A DNA stretch of 29,179 nucleotides from Nonlabens sp. YIK11 (GTDB lineage Bacteria > Bacteroidota > Bacteroidia > Flavobacteriales > Flavobacteriaceae): NCBI RefSeq assembly GCF_001413925.1, contig NZ_LBMJ01000002.1, positions 1-29,179 on the forward strand, read 5' to 3'. The translations under genes and the position numbers were made by a program. The notes beneath the pieces were generated by a model. That model had not been told where the DNA came from. It did not search any database and saw only the letters and a program-made list of their open reading frames with translations. Positions 21,372 to 29,179 of this stretch are shown here, in pieces (within the stretch, counting starts at the first letter, position 1; every line of letters begins with the position of its first letter).

Positions 21372-22025
21372 ATGAAAATAACCGTATATAATGCAAAAGG
21401 AGGGGCTGGGAAAACCCCTATTGCCGCCAACATTGCTCTCGATCATGACTACGCCATTGGCACTAATGAGGCATACCACGTCTATGATAGTTTTATAATC
21501 GATGAGAGGTTATTAGCCTTAGATCTCTCCGAGTCATTCCCTATGATACCTGATGATATAGATATTGTATTCGATTTAGCTGGGACCATATCGGATAGTT
21601 CACACAGCATAACTTCTGCAATTATCCAATCTGACCTTATTATAGTACCCATCTATAATGAGGTGAAATCTTTAGCAGGAGGAATAGGAACACTAAATGA
21701 AATCAGCAATATTCCGGAATTCAAAGGAAAGGTTTTGGTTGTTGCAACAAAACTTTCCAAAGAAAGGAAGGAGCATTTTAAAAAGGGAGAGTGGCATAAA
21801 TCAAATGATTATAAAAATGTATTAGCCGCCGTTCGAAATTCTGGGTTCGACTATAATGTTCTTCCACTCAAATTTTCTAAAGCTTTTGATGCCATATTTG
21901 AAAAGGAGATGTCGGTTGCACAGATGTGTCAAGCTGACCCACTTACGAGATATAGCCATCGTGAAGTACAGACCCAATTCAACAAAATCTACGAATTCAT
22001 AAAAACAGGACAAGATGCCAAGTAA
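21372..22025 (+). CDS. parA: ParA-like partition ATPase, copy 2 (intact)
   Basis: 217 aa from the ATG at 21372, beginning MKITVYNAKGGAGKT; an ATG 15 bases earlier is less likely. KGGAGKTP is a deviant Walker A box (Ala for the usual Val, Pro for Thr/Ser). IDIVFDLAG near residues 65-73 is the Walker B-like strand, and LIIVPIYNEVKSLAGG follows as in the ParA/MinD family. The protein is short, so a small type Ib ParA is likely. It positions plasmid copies before division, with the overlapping downstream gene as the DNA-binding partner. The copy at 258-913 is frame-broken. Confidence 0.87.
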   Translation: MKITVYNAKGGAGKTPIAANIALDHDYAIGTNEAYHVYDSFIIDERLLALDLSESFPMIPDDIDIVFDLAGTISDSSHSITSAIIQSDLIIVPIYNEVKSLAGGIGTLNEISNIPEFKGKVLVVATKLSKERKEHFKKGEWHKSNDYKNVLAAVRNSGFDYNVLPLKFSKAFDAIFEKEMSVAQMCQADPLTRYSHREVQTQFNKIYEFIKTGQDAK

Positions 22026-22269
22026 AAACGATCTATCATCACTAAAGAAACCTAAAAAGGAAAACATACTTCCCAAACCGAAAAAGGAACCTGCTCTTAA
22101 AAAATCCAGGAAAGTTAAAGGGTTCTATATCTCGGACTCTGTACGTGAGAAATTTGAGCAACTGGTATTGGTCGAGAAGCAAAGATCAGGCAAGAATTCA
22201 CCTGAACTCGTAGAGGAGGCACTCAATCTATTGTTCGATAAATATAACTTTAAAGGTTTAAACATCTAA
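22015..22269 (+). CDS. Small ribbon-helix-helix-like partition partner, copy 2 (intact)
   Basis: 84 aa. A lysine/proline-rich flexible N-terminal tail (1-34) is followed by GFYISDSVREKFEQLVLVEKQ and SPELVEEALNLLFDKYNF, a strand-helix-helix pattern like ribbon-helix-helix centromere-binding proteins. The start overlaps the parA stop by 11 bases. In type Ib systems such proteins bind the centromere, stimulate ParA and repress the operon. The 12-bp motif flanking both genes is a candidate binding site. Assignment rests on pattern and position, not on close similarity. Confidence 0.68.
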   Translation: MPSKNDLSSLKKPKKENILPKPKKEPALKKSRKVKGFYISDSVREKFEQLVLVEKQRSGKNSPELVEEALNLLFDKYNFKGLNI

Positions 22270-22275
22270 ACCTTT
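22252..22275. promoter_or_regulatory. Inverted repeat at the end of the partition operon
   Basis: AAAGGTTTA and TAAACCTTT with a six-base loop. Its left part extends to the 12-mer shared with 21295-21306. It overlaps the last codons of the small partition gene. Could be a centromere half-site, operator or weak terminator. Confidence 0.5.
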
Positions 22276-22487
22276 AATTATTTAAATATTTATTTGGATT
22301 ATTAGAGCAACGTTTTGTTTTAAATTTTGAAAACCACTTAAATTCGCTATGTGGGCGTAATTTTTTTTAATTTTTTGTGGAACATGGATCTCCAGCAAAA
22401 ATAAAATGGTGTGAGGTATTCAATTCCTGTAGCATATTTATCTAAGGGTTACCAAATTATTTACCTGAGAATGTTTTTGAGATAACA

Positions 22488-22835
22488 TCACAATTTCCTT
22501 GGCCAGAATAAACTCATAAACGGATTTAAAGAATATACCTCACATTCAGGGCAAATGTGGCCATTTTTACTTGCCAACAACGCAACTATTTTATAATATT
22601 CATCCCTATTGCTTACAAACCAATCCCTATTCCTTAAACAATCGTTACATTTTCCCTCTATTTTATATGACCCAACGTGTTTCAACTGTTCTAAAATTTT
22701 TATGTTGTGCTCTTTATCGCTACCAAATAACTCTTCAATAGAATATTTAAATTTCCCAGATTCTATGATCCAGTAATCTCTACTCAGACTCTTTAATTCT
22801 TTTGAGATCTTTTTGTTTTCAACTTCGTAATACAT
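22488..22835 (-). CDS. Small four-cysteine (zinc-ribbon-like) protein, copy 2 (intact)
   Basis: 115 aa. The pairs CNDC (about residues 63-66) and CPEC (about 95-98), set some 28 residues apart, look like a zinc ribbon. The N-terminal half is charged and helical (YYEVENKKISKELKSLSRDYW). The C-terminal end VYSLNPFMSLFWPRKL is hydrophobic. No family recognised. Transcribed away from the XRE regulator, 73 bases apart, with paired repeats between them and a TATATTTG -7-like box on the minus strand at 22873-22880. It is probably controlled by that regulator. Copy 1 is broken by one inserted base. Confidence 0.65.
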   Translation of the reverse strand: MYYEVENKKISKELKSLSRDYWIIESGKFKYSIEELFGSDKEHNIKILEQLKHVGSYKIEGKCNDCLRNRDWFVSNRDEYYKIVALLASKNGHICPECEVYSLNPFMSLFWPRKL

Positions 22836-22842
22836 GGAAATA

Positions 22843-22872
22843 TTTTAAGGTTAGTGCAGTGTTTTAAGGTTA
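22843..22872. promoter_or_regulatory. Paired TTTTAAGGTTA direct repeats, candidate XRE operator
   Basis: TTTTAAGGTTA at 22843-22853 and 22862-22872, 19 bases start to start. They sit just inside a minus-strand -7-like box (22873-22880), so a bound repressor would block the four-cysteine gene. Which protein binds is inferred from position. Confidence 0.45.
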
Positions 22873-22908
22873 CAAATATACTGTGTGTTCTTTAGACCTT
22901 GGTCATGA

Positions 22909-23160
22909 ATGCAATTAACCGAAAAACAGATAAGGGAGATCAAGATAAAATCACCACTCATGGTCGGTGAGCTGCTAAAAAGGTTGCGTAAAAGCAAGAA
23001 TCTTACCCAAATTGAACTAGGGTCGTTGGTCCTTATGGATCGTCAGTATATTTATAAACTGGAATCTGGCAGAGTAGCACCAAATATTTCCACATTGGTA
23101 ATTCTGGTTACCGCCATGGATAGTGACCTGAGAGACTTGTTCGATTTATCAAAACCTTAG
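22909..23160 (+). CDS. XRE-family helix-turn-helix regulator, copy 2
   Basis: 83 aa. A Cro/CI-type helix-turn-helix spans about residues 19-76: GELLKRLRKSKNLTQIELG, then MDRQYIYKLESGRVAPNIST, with the usual LTQ and YKLESG signatures. A DNA-binding regulator with no extra domain. The start ATG at 22909 follows an out-of-frame ATG four bases earlier. Likely controls itself and the divergent four-cysteine gene through the repeats between them. The identical product is at 1800-2051. Confidence 0.85.
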   Translation: MQLTEKQIREIKIKSPLMVGELLKRLRKSKNLTQIELGSLVLMDRQYIYKLESGRVAPNISTLVILVTAMDSDLRDLFDLSKP

Positions 23161-23362
23161 TTTTGATACATGGAGCGCTCCAAAAGTCTTGTTCAGAATC
23201 ATATTTTATTCTTTGCCTAGCTGTCGATTCAAGTCTTACATGCGGTTTTTCATCGAGATCTCTTTTAGCCACTTCTATCATATTTTTAACAAAATCAGCT
23301 AGTTTTTCGTATTGGTTCTCGATATCAAAACATTTTTTAAAATCATTAATAAGAAAAGTCAT
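23108..23362 (-). CDS. Possible small hypothetical protein, copy 2
   Basis: 84 codons. The first ~65 residues look like a soluble helical protein (NDFKKCFDIENQYEKLADFV then RDLDEKPHVRLEST). The last ~20 overlap the XRE gene's 3' end in antisense, which is unusual. A competing plus frame (23163-23402) is hydrophobic and less protein-like. No family recognised. Confidence 0.35.
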   Translation of the reverse strand: MTFLINDFKKCFDIENQYEKLADFVKNMIEVAKRDLDEKPHVRLESTARQRIKYDSEQDFWSAPCIKTKVLINRTSLSGHYPWR

Positions 23363-23561
23363 AGATTTTAAGCTGTTCGAAAAACTCTACAAACCTCTTT
23401 AATACGCAATTGATGAAAAGACAGGTAAAAGTCATCTATTGCCGGGCCGCGAGAATCCAAGTTTCGACCAATTTTAAGCCGCTCTGCAGGCTTAAAGGAA
23501 AGAAATGTGTTCTTCTAGGTCGTGGATTTTAACCGCTCTTAAAACCGCTTAAATCGATTAT

Positions 23562-23708
23562 TCACTTGTCTTTCTTTCGGCCATTGAGAAATTGGTCCGT
23601 GAATCCATCGTCTGGAGAACCGTAAGGCCAGAACAGATTGGCAAAATCGAGAATGTAGATCCTACAGATCCGATACCATCTAGGTAGATCCCTCAATTTT
23701 TTCTTCAT
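23562..23708 (-). CDS. Possible 48-aa hypothetical protein, copy 2
   Basis: 48 codons beginning MKKKLRDLPRWYRICRIYIL and containing LFWPYGSPDDGFTDQFLNG. Aromatic and basic, no signal peptide. It starts at the edge of the polypurine tract and is transcribed away from the relaxase. The frame is identical in both contig copies. No family recognised. Confidence 0.37.
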   Translation of the reverse strand: MKKKLRDLPRWYRICRIYILDFANLFWPYGSPDDGFTDQFLNGRKKDK

Positions 23709-23719
23709 ACCCAAATGTA

Positions 23720-23954
23720 GCGGAATGGGAAAAGAAGAAAAAGGGTGAAGGGGAAAAGGTAGGTATGGGGAAAATAGGAAAAGGGAGAAAAGCGAGGAGA
23801 GTGGAAAAGGAAAAGTAGGAGAGTGGAGAGAGAAGTGAAAAGGAAAAAAGTAGGGGGAGATGAAAGGGAAAAGGAGGTGCATGAGAAGAGAGGGAGAAGG
23901 AAGAAAAGTGGGTGGTGTGGAAGGAAAAAAAGTGGGGAAAAGGTAGGGTGGTGA
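23720..23954 (+). other. Polypurine tract before the mobilization region, copy 2
   Basis: Same tract as 2611-2846, one A shorter near its left end. Almost no C on the plus strand. Confidence 0.75.
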
Positions 23955-23980
23955 TTATTGCTCTTATCGATTAAGTATTT

Positions 23981-24009
23981 CCTATAAGACTTTGCACAAA
24001 GTCAATAGG
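23981..24009 (+). other. Candidate oriT hairpin, copy 2
   Basis: Identical to 2873-2901: arms GACTTTG/CAAAGTC and CCTAT/ATAGG just before the relaxase gene. Confidence 0.55.
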
Positions 24010-24061
24010 CTCTGCGAGGCTTTTTTTTCTATATTTGGAAAACAGAACAATCGGAATAGCT

Positions 24062-25039
24062 ATGGGTAATTTTGCGGTAATGGTAGTGTCAAAAGGAAAG
24101 GGATCTGGTGCCGGAGTAGGTGGCCATATTGACCGTGAAGAAAAATGGAAGCATACCTACAAACATGCTGATCCGACCAAAACCCATTTGAACAGATCCT
24201 ACCCAGTTCCCAATAAATTTCATGATGTTCCGGTGCCCATCGCCATCAATCGAGTGATTCAGAAAGGCTACAAGAAGACCAGGAAAAACTCCAATGAATT
24301 AGCCCCGATTCGTAAAGATGCAGTTCGACTGATCAAGCACATATTCACGGGTAGCCACGAGGAAATGATGAAGCTGGCTGCAGATGAGGATAAGTTTTTC
24401 GAGTGGCAAAAGGCATGCTCAAACTTCCTTCAGAGAGAGTACGGAAAAGACAATATCGTTCGATTTGTACTCCACATGGATGAGAAGACACCACATATCC
24501 ACGCCATAACTGTACCGCTTACTGAAGATGGACGACTGTCAGCAAAAGAGATCATAGGCAATAAAGAGGTGCTGCGTGAGCGCCTGGACAGGTACGCAGA
24601 GATAGTGAAACCTTTTGGTCTCGAGCGAGGGCTCCGATATAGCGGTACCACTCATGAGACTCAACAAGCCTACAATGCCAGGCTTGAAAGAGCCAATGAA
24701 ATGGCCATGAAAAAGGAAGTTCCAGATCCTTCAAAAATGGATATGCGCTTGAAGCCAGAAAAGGTCAAGGAAGATTTTCAGAAGATCATAAGAGACCAGC
24801 AGATGCTGATCAACATGGCTCAGCGATCCGAAGAGGAACGCAAGAAATCCAAGGAAAGAATGGACCAACATCTAGATCAAGCGAGAAAATTGATGTTTAG
24901 TGCCCAGAAAGAAGCGAAGGATTACAAGCAGCTGCAGATAGCAATGAGAAACCCAAAGTTTTTGGAAACTCAGCTTAATGCAGTCCTAGAACAACGAAAC
25001 CAAAGAAATCAAGGAAGAAATAAAGGGAAAAACCTATGA
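24062..25039 (+). CDS. mobV: MobV-family plasmid relaxase, copy 2
   Basis: Identical to 2954-3931, with the ATG at 24062 preferred over the TTG at 24035 for the reason given there (His22). Confidence 0.92.
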   Translation: MGNFAVMVVSKGKGSGAGVGGHIDREEKWKHTYKHADPTKTHLNRSYPVPNKFHDVPVPIAINRVIQKGYKKTRKNSNELAPIRKDAVRLIKHIFTGSHEEMMKLAADEDKFFEWQKACSNFLQREYGKDNIVRFVLHMDEKTPHIHAITVPLTEDGRLSAKEIIGNKEVLRERLDRYAEIVKPFGLERGLRYSGTTHETQQAYNARLERANEMAMKKEVPDPSKMDMRLKPEKVKEDFQKIIRDQQMLINMAQRSEEERKKSKERMDQHLDQARKLMFSAQKEAKDYKQLQIAMRNPKFLETQLNAVLEQRNQRNQGRNKGKNL

Positions 25040-25362
25040 AACTAGCCATTGACATAGTCCACGAGATAGCAGAATTCTACTGGACATCCATTGAAATTGA
25101 AATATTCGATTGCCACTCGTCTAAAGAGCTCGAGGAATATATTTTGTCCGAACTAGAGATGATCTATGATGAAGATATCGACATTGAATCACTTGAGGAA
25201 TTAACGCTCCAGGCATCGATGAAATTCATATCCAACGAAGATCCGGATTGGCTACTTGAAGCAGTCATTCGTACCCAACAGCTTGACTTCTTGTACGAGC
25301 TCCGTCGTACCATTTACGATCTGAATATTGTCTTTTCTGAAAAGGATCGTGAAGATGATTAG
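25036..25362 (+). CDS. Acidic hypothetical protein of the mobilization operon, copy 2
   Basis: Identical to 3928-4254. Overlaps the relaxase stop by four bases. Confidence 0.75.
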   Translation: MKLAIDIVHEIAEFYWTSIEIEIFDCHSSKELEEYILSELEMIYDEDIDIESLEELTLQASMKFISNEDPDWLLEAVIRTQQLDFLYELRRTIYDLNIVFSEKDREDD

Positions 25363-25699
25363 CGAATTTTATATTAATACATGTTGGTATATAGGTATAG
25401 CGTCTAAAACCTTAGCTTTAATAGGTCTAGCACTAGATATGTATGGGGTTTATCGATTGTTCCACTTTGAACCCGAACCTCTTGAAAAACCTAATGAGAG
25501 TATATTCAACGCAACTATTCCTGGTTGGTCTGAAGAAGAAAAAAACCAATACAGAATCAAAGAATTACTCAAAAAGATAGATACTGTAATGTCAGACACA
25601 AAAGCGCTTAAAACAAGAAGTGTACTTTTCAAAAGGATAATAATAATTGGATTTTTTCTACAAGCAATGGCTATTGGATTGACTTATATCTGTACTTAA
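25355..25699 (+). CDS. Two-helix membrane protein of the mobilization operon, copy 2
   Basis: Identical to 4247-4591. Confidence 0.7.
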   Translation: MISEFYINTCWYIGIASKTLALIGLALDMYGVYRLFHFEPEPLEKPNESIFNATIPGWSEEEKNQYRIKELLKKIDTVMSDTKALKTRSVLFKRIIIIGFFLQAMAIGLTYICT

Positions 25700-25752
25700 A
25701 CCCAGCGGATAACAAATCCTATCTAGATACATATTCATTCTAAGACATCTCA

Positions 25753-25792
25753 AACACCCTGGTTCTTCAAAAGAACTAGGGTGTTTTTTTTT
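25753..25792 (+). terminator. Rho-independent terminator, copy 2
   Basis: Identical to 4645-4684. Confidence 0.9.
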
Positions 25793-26113
25793 CTGGTATC
25801 ATCTTAAAATTTAATGGTTTTGGAGAAACCTAGAATGTGGGAGTATTTTTGCGAAAATCCAAAAAAAACAGATCCAACCCTCTTCCCGTTAATAGCCAGA
25901 ATGGGCTGTACTTTTTAAAATCTGGATTCTTACCTACAATTGTTTTTCTGGCAGATTACCACTGTAGAGCACTTTAAATTTTTAATTAAAGTAGATTGCT
26001 CGAAAACCGCACTATTGCTAGTGTAGATCAATAATGAAGAAATACAATTCTAATAAATAAAAATAAAATCTGGCTTTTATCTCCAACCATACATACTTAT
26101 ATAAACGTGAACT
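25793..26113. other. Intergenic region, copy 2
   Basis: Identical to 4685-5005; no convincing gene. Confidence 0.4.
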
Positions 26114-26380
26114 ATGAAAAACTTAAACCCCAAAACCACTGTATTTAACATCGTCGGAATCATCCTAAGTGCAATAGTGAAGATCAACGATCTTGGTTGG
26201 ATTTGGACCTGCATCGTTGCAGCTTATCTAATCATTGTACAAATCAGACCACATGTCAGATGGAAGAAGATAGAAAAAAGAAAGAACCGGATTGATATTA
26301 CCGCTGGCACTGGTAGACCCAAAAAACACCTCACAACTTGGCATAAGACTCGTATGCAACTAAAAAGTAATGATTCATAA
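26114..26380 (+). CDS. Small membrane protein, copy 2
   Basis: Identical to 5006-5272. Confidence 0.65.
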   Translation: MKNLNPKTTVFNIVGIILSAIVKINDLGWIWTCIVAAYLIIVQIRPHVRWKKIEKRKNRIDITAGTGRPKKHLTTWHKTRMQLKSNDS

Positions 26381-26403
26381 AAGCTAAATCATCAAACTTA
26401 AAC

Positions 26404-26687
26404 CTAATTTATTTGATGTAATCTTTTTTACTTTATCCATTACTTTATCCATAGATCTAAGTATCTCTTCATTAGAAAATAACTTATTCGTACTAGGATC
26501 GTTAATAAAGGTTTTTTCCATACTCTTATATGTATTCGAAATAGCACTGAGAATAGCTAATCCAACAATTTCACCAATTTGACTTAGCTCTTTCAGGCAA
26601 AAGGGACTTAGCATATTTGATTCTCTGTTGAAAATTCTGTTCAAGCATATTTTCAAAAACTCTTGTATCATGTGAACTTGCACTCAT
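26404..26687 (-). pseudogene. Hypothetical helical protein, copy 2, frame broken by probable sequencing errors
   Basis: Same gene as 5297-5578. One extra A near 26572 changes the N-terminal frame and one extra T near 26426 changes the C-terminal frame. A further A is missing just beyond the stop. All are in homopolymers near the right contig end; copy 1 is intact. Confidence 0.65.
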
Positions 26688-26831
26688 ATATAATTAATTT
26701 CGTTGGATATGATGCCTAAATTGCATGATATCAGATTTGGTTAGGTAATTGATAAAAATAATAGAGGAAATACTTTACCTACACATGATAACTTATCTTG
26801 TTGAAATAATCCCCTATTCCTTAAACGAACG

Positions 26832-27129
26832 ATGAAGTTAACACATATACAAAAAGAGTTTGCAGAAGAAGTATGTAAATTGATAACTGAAAAGTATTCA
26901 ATGAAAGGAATATCTTGGAGATTTTATATGTTTCTGAAGGGATAGCTTTTGTTCCATATCAATATCCTCAAGGAGCTTTTTGAGCCATTAGATCTAGAGC
27001 CTTTAAAAGGTAATAAGGTTTACTATGGATTAGAAGAATTGCAAAAAACCACAGAAGAGTTAGCTTGGAAAGTCGCAAAAAGACAACAAAAACAAACCCT
27101 ACAAGACATTTGCCATAATGATCACATGA
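26832..27129 (+). pseudogene. Hypothetical protein, copy 2, frame broken by probable sequencing errors
   Basis: Same gene as 5723-6019. One base is missing near 26929 and one extra base each occurs near 26978 and 27076, shifting the frame three times. Copy 1 is intact. Confidence 0.65.
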
Positions 27130-27209
27130 CAATTCAAGCGCATAACAATTTGCAGGAGCATGTTTAGTTTTCAGATAATAAGATTACAACTATTTCACTT
27201 GTTAGATTG

Positions 27210-29179
27210 TCAATACCTGAATTTTATGTTCAGTAATAGGTATGAGGGTAAAATATCAAAACTTGAAATCCGCTTCTGAAAACTTGAAATCTGCACATCG
27301 TCAAACTCATTTAGATCACTCAAATTTCGCCCTTTGATGGTGTAAGAAAAACTACCCTTTTTTGGTGTATAGTTTATATCTCCGTTCAGGAATAAAAAAT
27401 TATCTTCATTGATATAGTAGTGCGTAGCATTCAATTTTAGATTCAACAATTTTTTCAAATTGTAGATTAAATCAATAGAAGATTCCACGTAGTTATTTTT
27501 GAATATCTGATCGTTAAAGTCTGACCTTGTAAAATTGTATTCAGAATAGAACTTAAAGTTGATCGGGATTTTAAAGTAGGTAGTTCCCTGAATACGATAA
27601 TTTGAAGTTAAGCTTTGAATATCTTCAAAATTACCATTAACCGCGATGCTATTCCTGCTTATAGATTGTTGTGTACCTAGTTTAATAGAGATGGGTAGTA
27701 TGTCCAAGTACCTCGTGAAATTGAAGTCAAATAATAAAGAGCTGTTACCATCCAGTAATACATCTTGAAAAATACTTACCCGTTCACTTACATCACTCTC
27801 TATACCATAAGATCTATCTGAGACACGGTACAATACGCTTGAATTAATTAGGAAAAGCTTTTCATAATCTCTTAGGTAATATCTTAAGCTGAAATTGTGG
27901 CTATTTATACTTTCTATATTTTGAAACCCTCTTCGAATAGTCCTATAATTTTCGAATAGATAACCATCATTGAGCCGGTCTGATTGAGGAAGGTCATTGT
28001 TATACGAATAATTCAAACCAAAAGTTCCGAATGCATTTTTTTTATAGGTTAGACCTACATTAGGATTAAAAAATAAAAAGGTTCTACGTTCACCTTTGAG
28101 CTTAGTAGTTGTTGGAGCTATGGATATTGAAGAGTTTATTTTTAAAAACCTGTTCAAATTATGAGCGTATTGAAGTTCGCCTTTAAATAGGACTTTTTGA
28201 TAGCCAGTTCTAGTAGTAAGTGTATCTGACACAAACCCATTATTGAGTAAAATATCTCCATCCAGATCATAATGTTCGTAATCAGCATCTAATTTTAGAC
28301 CTAAATTAGAGTTCGACCATTTATTAATGAATTCTGTGGATGCGCCAGCATATAACATGGGCTGACTAAGGGATTGAGTTACAATATTAGAAGACTCATC
28401 GTTTCCTGGGATAAAGCTGTAGATATTAGGGGCTATTTTATATTCATCTCGCAAGGAATTGTAACCTAGATACGAGTTTACGTTGAGCAATAACCCATCA
28501 GAGATTTTTTTAGTAACAGTAAGGTTATTTACGAACCTTTGTCTTTCCAAATCCTGATTTTGATTAATTGTTTCACCATTAAAATCTAACAACACATCTC
28601 GATTGGTAGGAAGTGTCTGATAGGTAAATTCATACTGATAATATGTTTGGTTATCAGTCAAGTATTTTAATTCCAAATCAGTACCAATTATAACATCTCT
28701 CGATTCAAAATCATTGTTTTCAGTATATTCAATGATATCATCAGATGTATAAAGTTCAGTTCTACTATTATTTGATTTATTGATTCTATCACTTGAATAA
28801 TAGGTCAAGCTTCTTAATTTAACATTAGACCCTAAACTTTTATTGACGCCAAAAGAGTTCAGCAATGAATTATTGAAAACATCTTCATTATAACTAAACT
28901 TAGAAGAAGTTAGATTATCAATGTTAAGTATAGGGTCACTGAATCTGCTGACTGGCCCATCTGAACCCAACTGTTGCTCTGAATTGACCTGTGATCCTGC
29001 CAATTCGCTGATATTATTGAGTTTTGTTAGATTGAAAAGCTTGATATCTTTTCTTAAAAGACCAACTGTATTGGATATTTCGTACCGTTCATTAGTTCCC
29101 AACCCCAAATTAGCATTACCAAACCAAACATTAAGTTGGTCTTCCTTTAGCTTAAGATTTATCGCGACTTTTTCTGAAT
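27210..29179 (-). CDS. Outer-membrane beta-barrel protein (pair 1), copy 2, cut by the window end
   Basis: The C-terminal 656 codons of the gene at 6100-8721; the frame is open to the last base, so it is partial only because the sequence ends. A swap of two bases near 28,953 gives Pro in place of His in SDGHVSRF, the only product difference from copy 1. Confidence 0.85.
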   Translation of the reverse strand, partial: SEKVAINLKLKEDQLNVWFGNANLGLGTNERYEISNTVGLLRKDIKLFNLTKLNNISELAGSQVNSEQQLGSDGPVSRFSDPILNIDNLTSSKFSYNEDVFNNSLLNSFGVNKSLGSNVKLRSLTYYSSDRINKSNNSRTELYTSDDIIEYTENNDFESRDVIIGTDLELKYLTDNQTYYQYEFTYQTLPTNRDVLLDFNGETINQNQDLERQRFVNNLTVTKKISDGLLLNVNSYLGYNSLRDEYKIAPNIYSFIPGNDESSNIVTQSLSQPMLYAGASTEFINKWSNSNLGLKLDADYEHYDLDGDILLNNGFVSDTLTTRTGYQKVLFKGELQYAHNLNRFLKINSSISIAPTTTKLKGERRTFLFFNPNVGLTYKKNAFGTFGLNYSYNNDLPQSDRLNDGYLFENYRTIRRGFQNIESINSHNFSLRYYLRDYEKLFLINSSVLYRVSDRSYGIESDVSERVSIFQDVLLDGNSSLLFDFNFTRYLDILPISIKLGTQQSISRNSIAVNGNFEDIQSLTSNYRIQGTTYFKIPINFKFYSEYNFTRSDFNDQIFKNNYVESSIDLIYNLKKLLNLKLNATHYYINEDNFLFLNGDINYTPKKGSFSYTIKGRNLSDLNEFDDVQISSFQKRISSFDILPSYLLLNIKFRY

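Larger units (their letters stand above)
21116..29179. repeat. Terminal direct repeat, copy 2 (circular-contig overlap)
   Basis: Second copy of bases 1-8069. The offset is 21115 at the left edge, 21108 across the clean middle and 21110 at the right edge. The clean-to-clean distance gives a circle of about 21,108 bp. Copy 2 is the better version of the partition genes and the zinc-ribbon-like gene. It is the worse version right of about 26,400, where two small genes are frameshifted. A two-base swap near 28,953 changes one residue (His to Pro) of the outer-membrane protein. Confidence 0.93.

Noticed and set aside
23720..23882. Minus-strand Phe/Ser/Pro/Leu-rich ORF across the polypurine tract
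   Set aside because: Its composition is simply the reading of a T/C-rich strand; only the part after the internal Met at 23708 looks like protein.

Overview
The window is best read as one small circular plasmid of a Bacteroidota bacterium, written out about 1.4 times. Bases 1-8069 recur at 21116-29179. The copies differ by seven one-base length differences in the first 2.6 kb, none between about 2,630 and 5,290, and six more plus one two-base swap near the right end. Nearly all lie in homopolymer runs. This is what an unclosed circular long-read contig looks like. Using only the clean parts, the circle is about 21,108 bp. Genes that look frameshifted in one copy are intact in the other. Bacteroidota is indicated by two GLPGLI-family proteins paired with large SusC/TonB-receptor-like outer-membrane proteins, by -7 boxes of the form TAnnTTTG, by low GC, and by mostly weak Shine-Dalgarno sites. 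Genus cannot be told.

Plasmid backbone: a Rep_3-type initiator (18925-19944, minus) lies between two sets of the same 19-bp iteron. Four are upstream at 19952-20045. Five are downstream at 18405-18909, within a 112-bp tandem repeat and near a DnaA-box-like site. A ParA-like ATPase with an overlapping small ribbon-helix-helix-like gene (21372-22269, damaged in copy 1 at 258-1158) is flanked by a shared 12-bp motif that may be its operator or centromere. A MobV relaxase (2954-3931), with a candidate oriT hairpin and a 235-bp polypurine tract just upstream, heads a three-gene operon closed by a strong terminator at 4645-4684. Small genes of unknown function, an XRE regulator and a decayed umuC remnant (20600-21107) fill the rest.

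Accessory region 1 (6100-14276) is the most interesting part. Two GLPGLI plus outer-membrane-protein pairs point away from each other. The rightward one begins with two secreted, cysteine-patterned paralogous peptides sharing CC-x6-GEPGTDGY-x7-C. Peptide 2, GLPGLI and receptor are translationally coupled by overlapping start and stop codons. This looks like an undescribed peptide export, surface-display or signalling/antagonism cassette; that function is inference.

Accessory region 2 (14360-18316) looks like a defence or stability island. It has an AbiEii-like nucleotidyltransferase toxin and an AbiEi-like antitoxin placed tail to tail instead of in the usual operon, and two large palindromic repeats at the antitoxin promoter. 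It also has a TIR-like protein and an operon made of a membrane protein followed by three tiny (49, 38 and 47 aa) lysine/proline-rich proteins.
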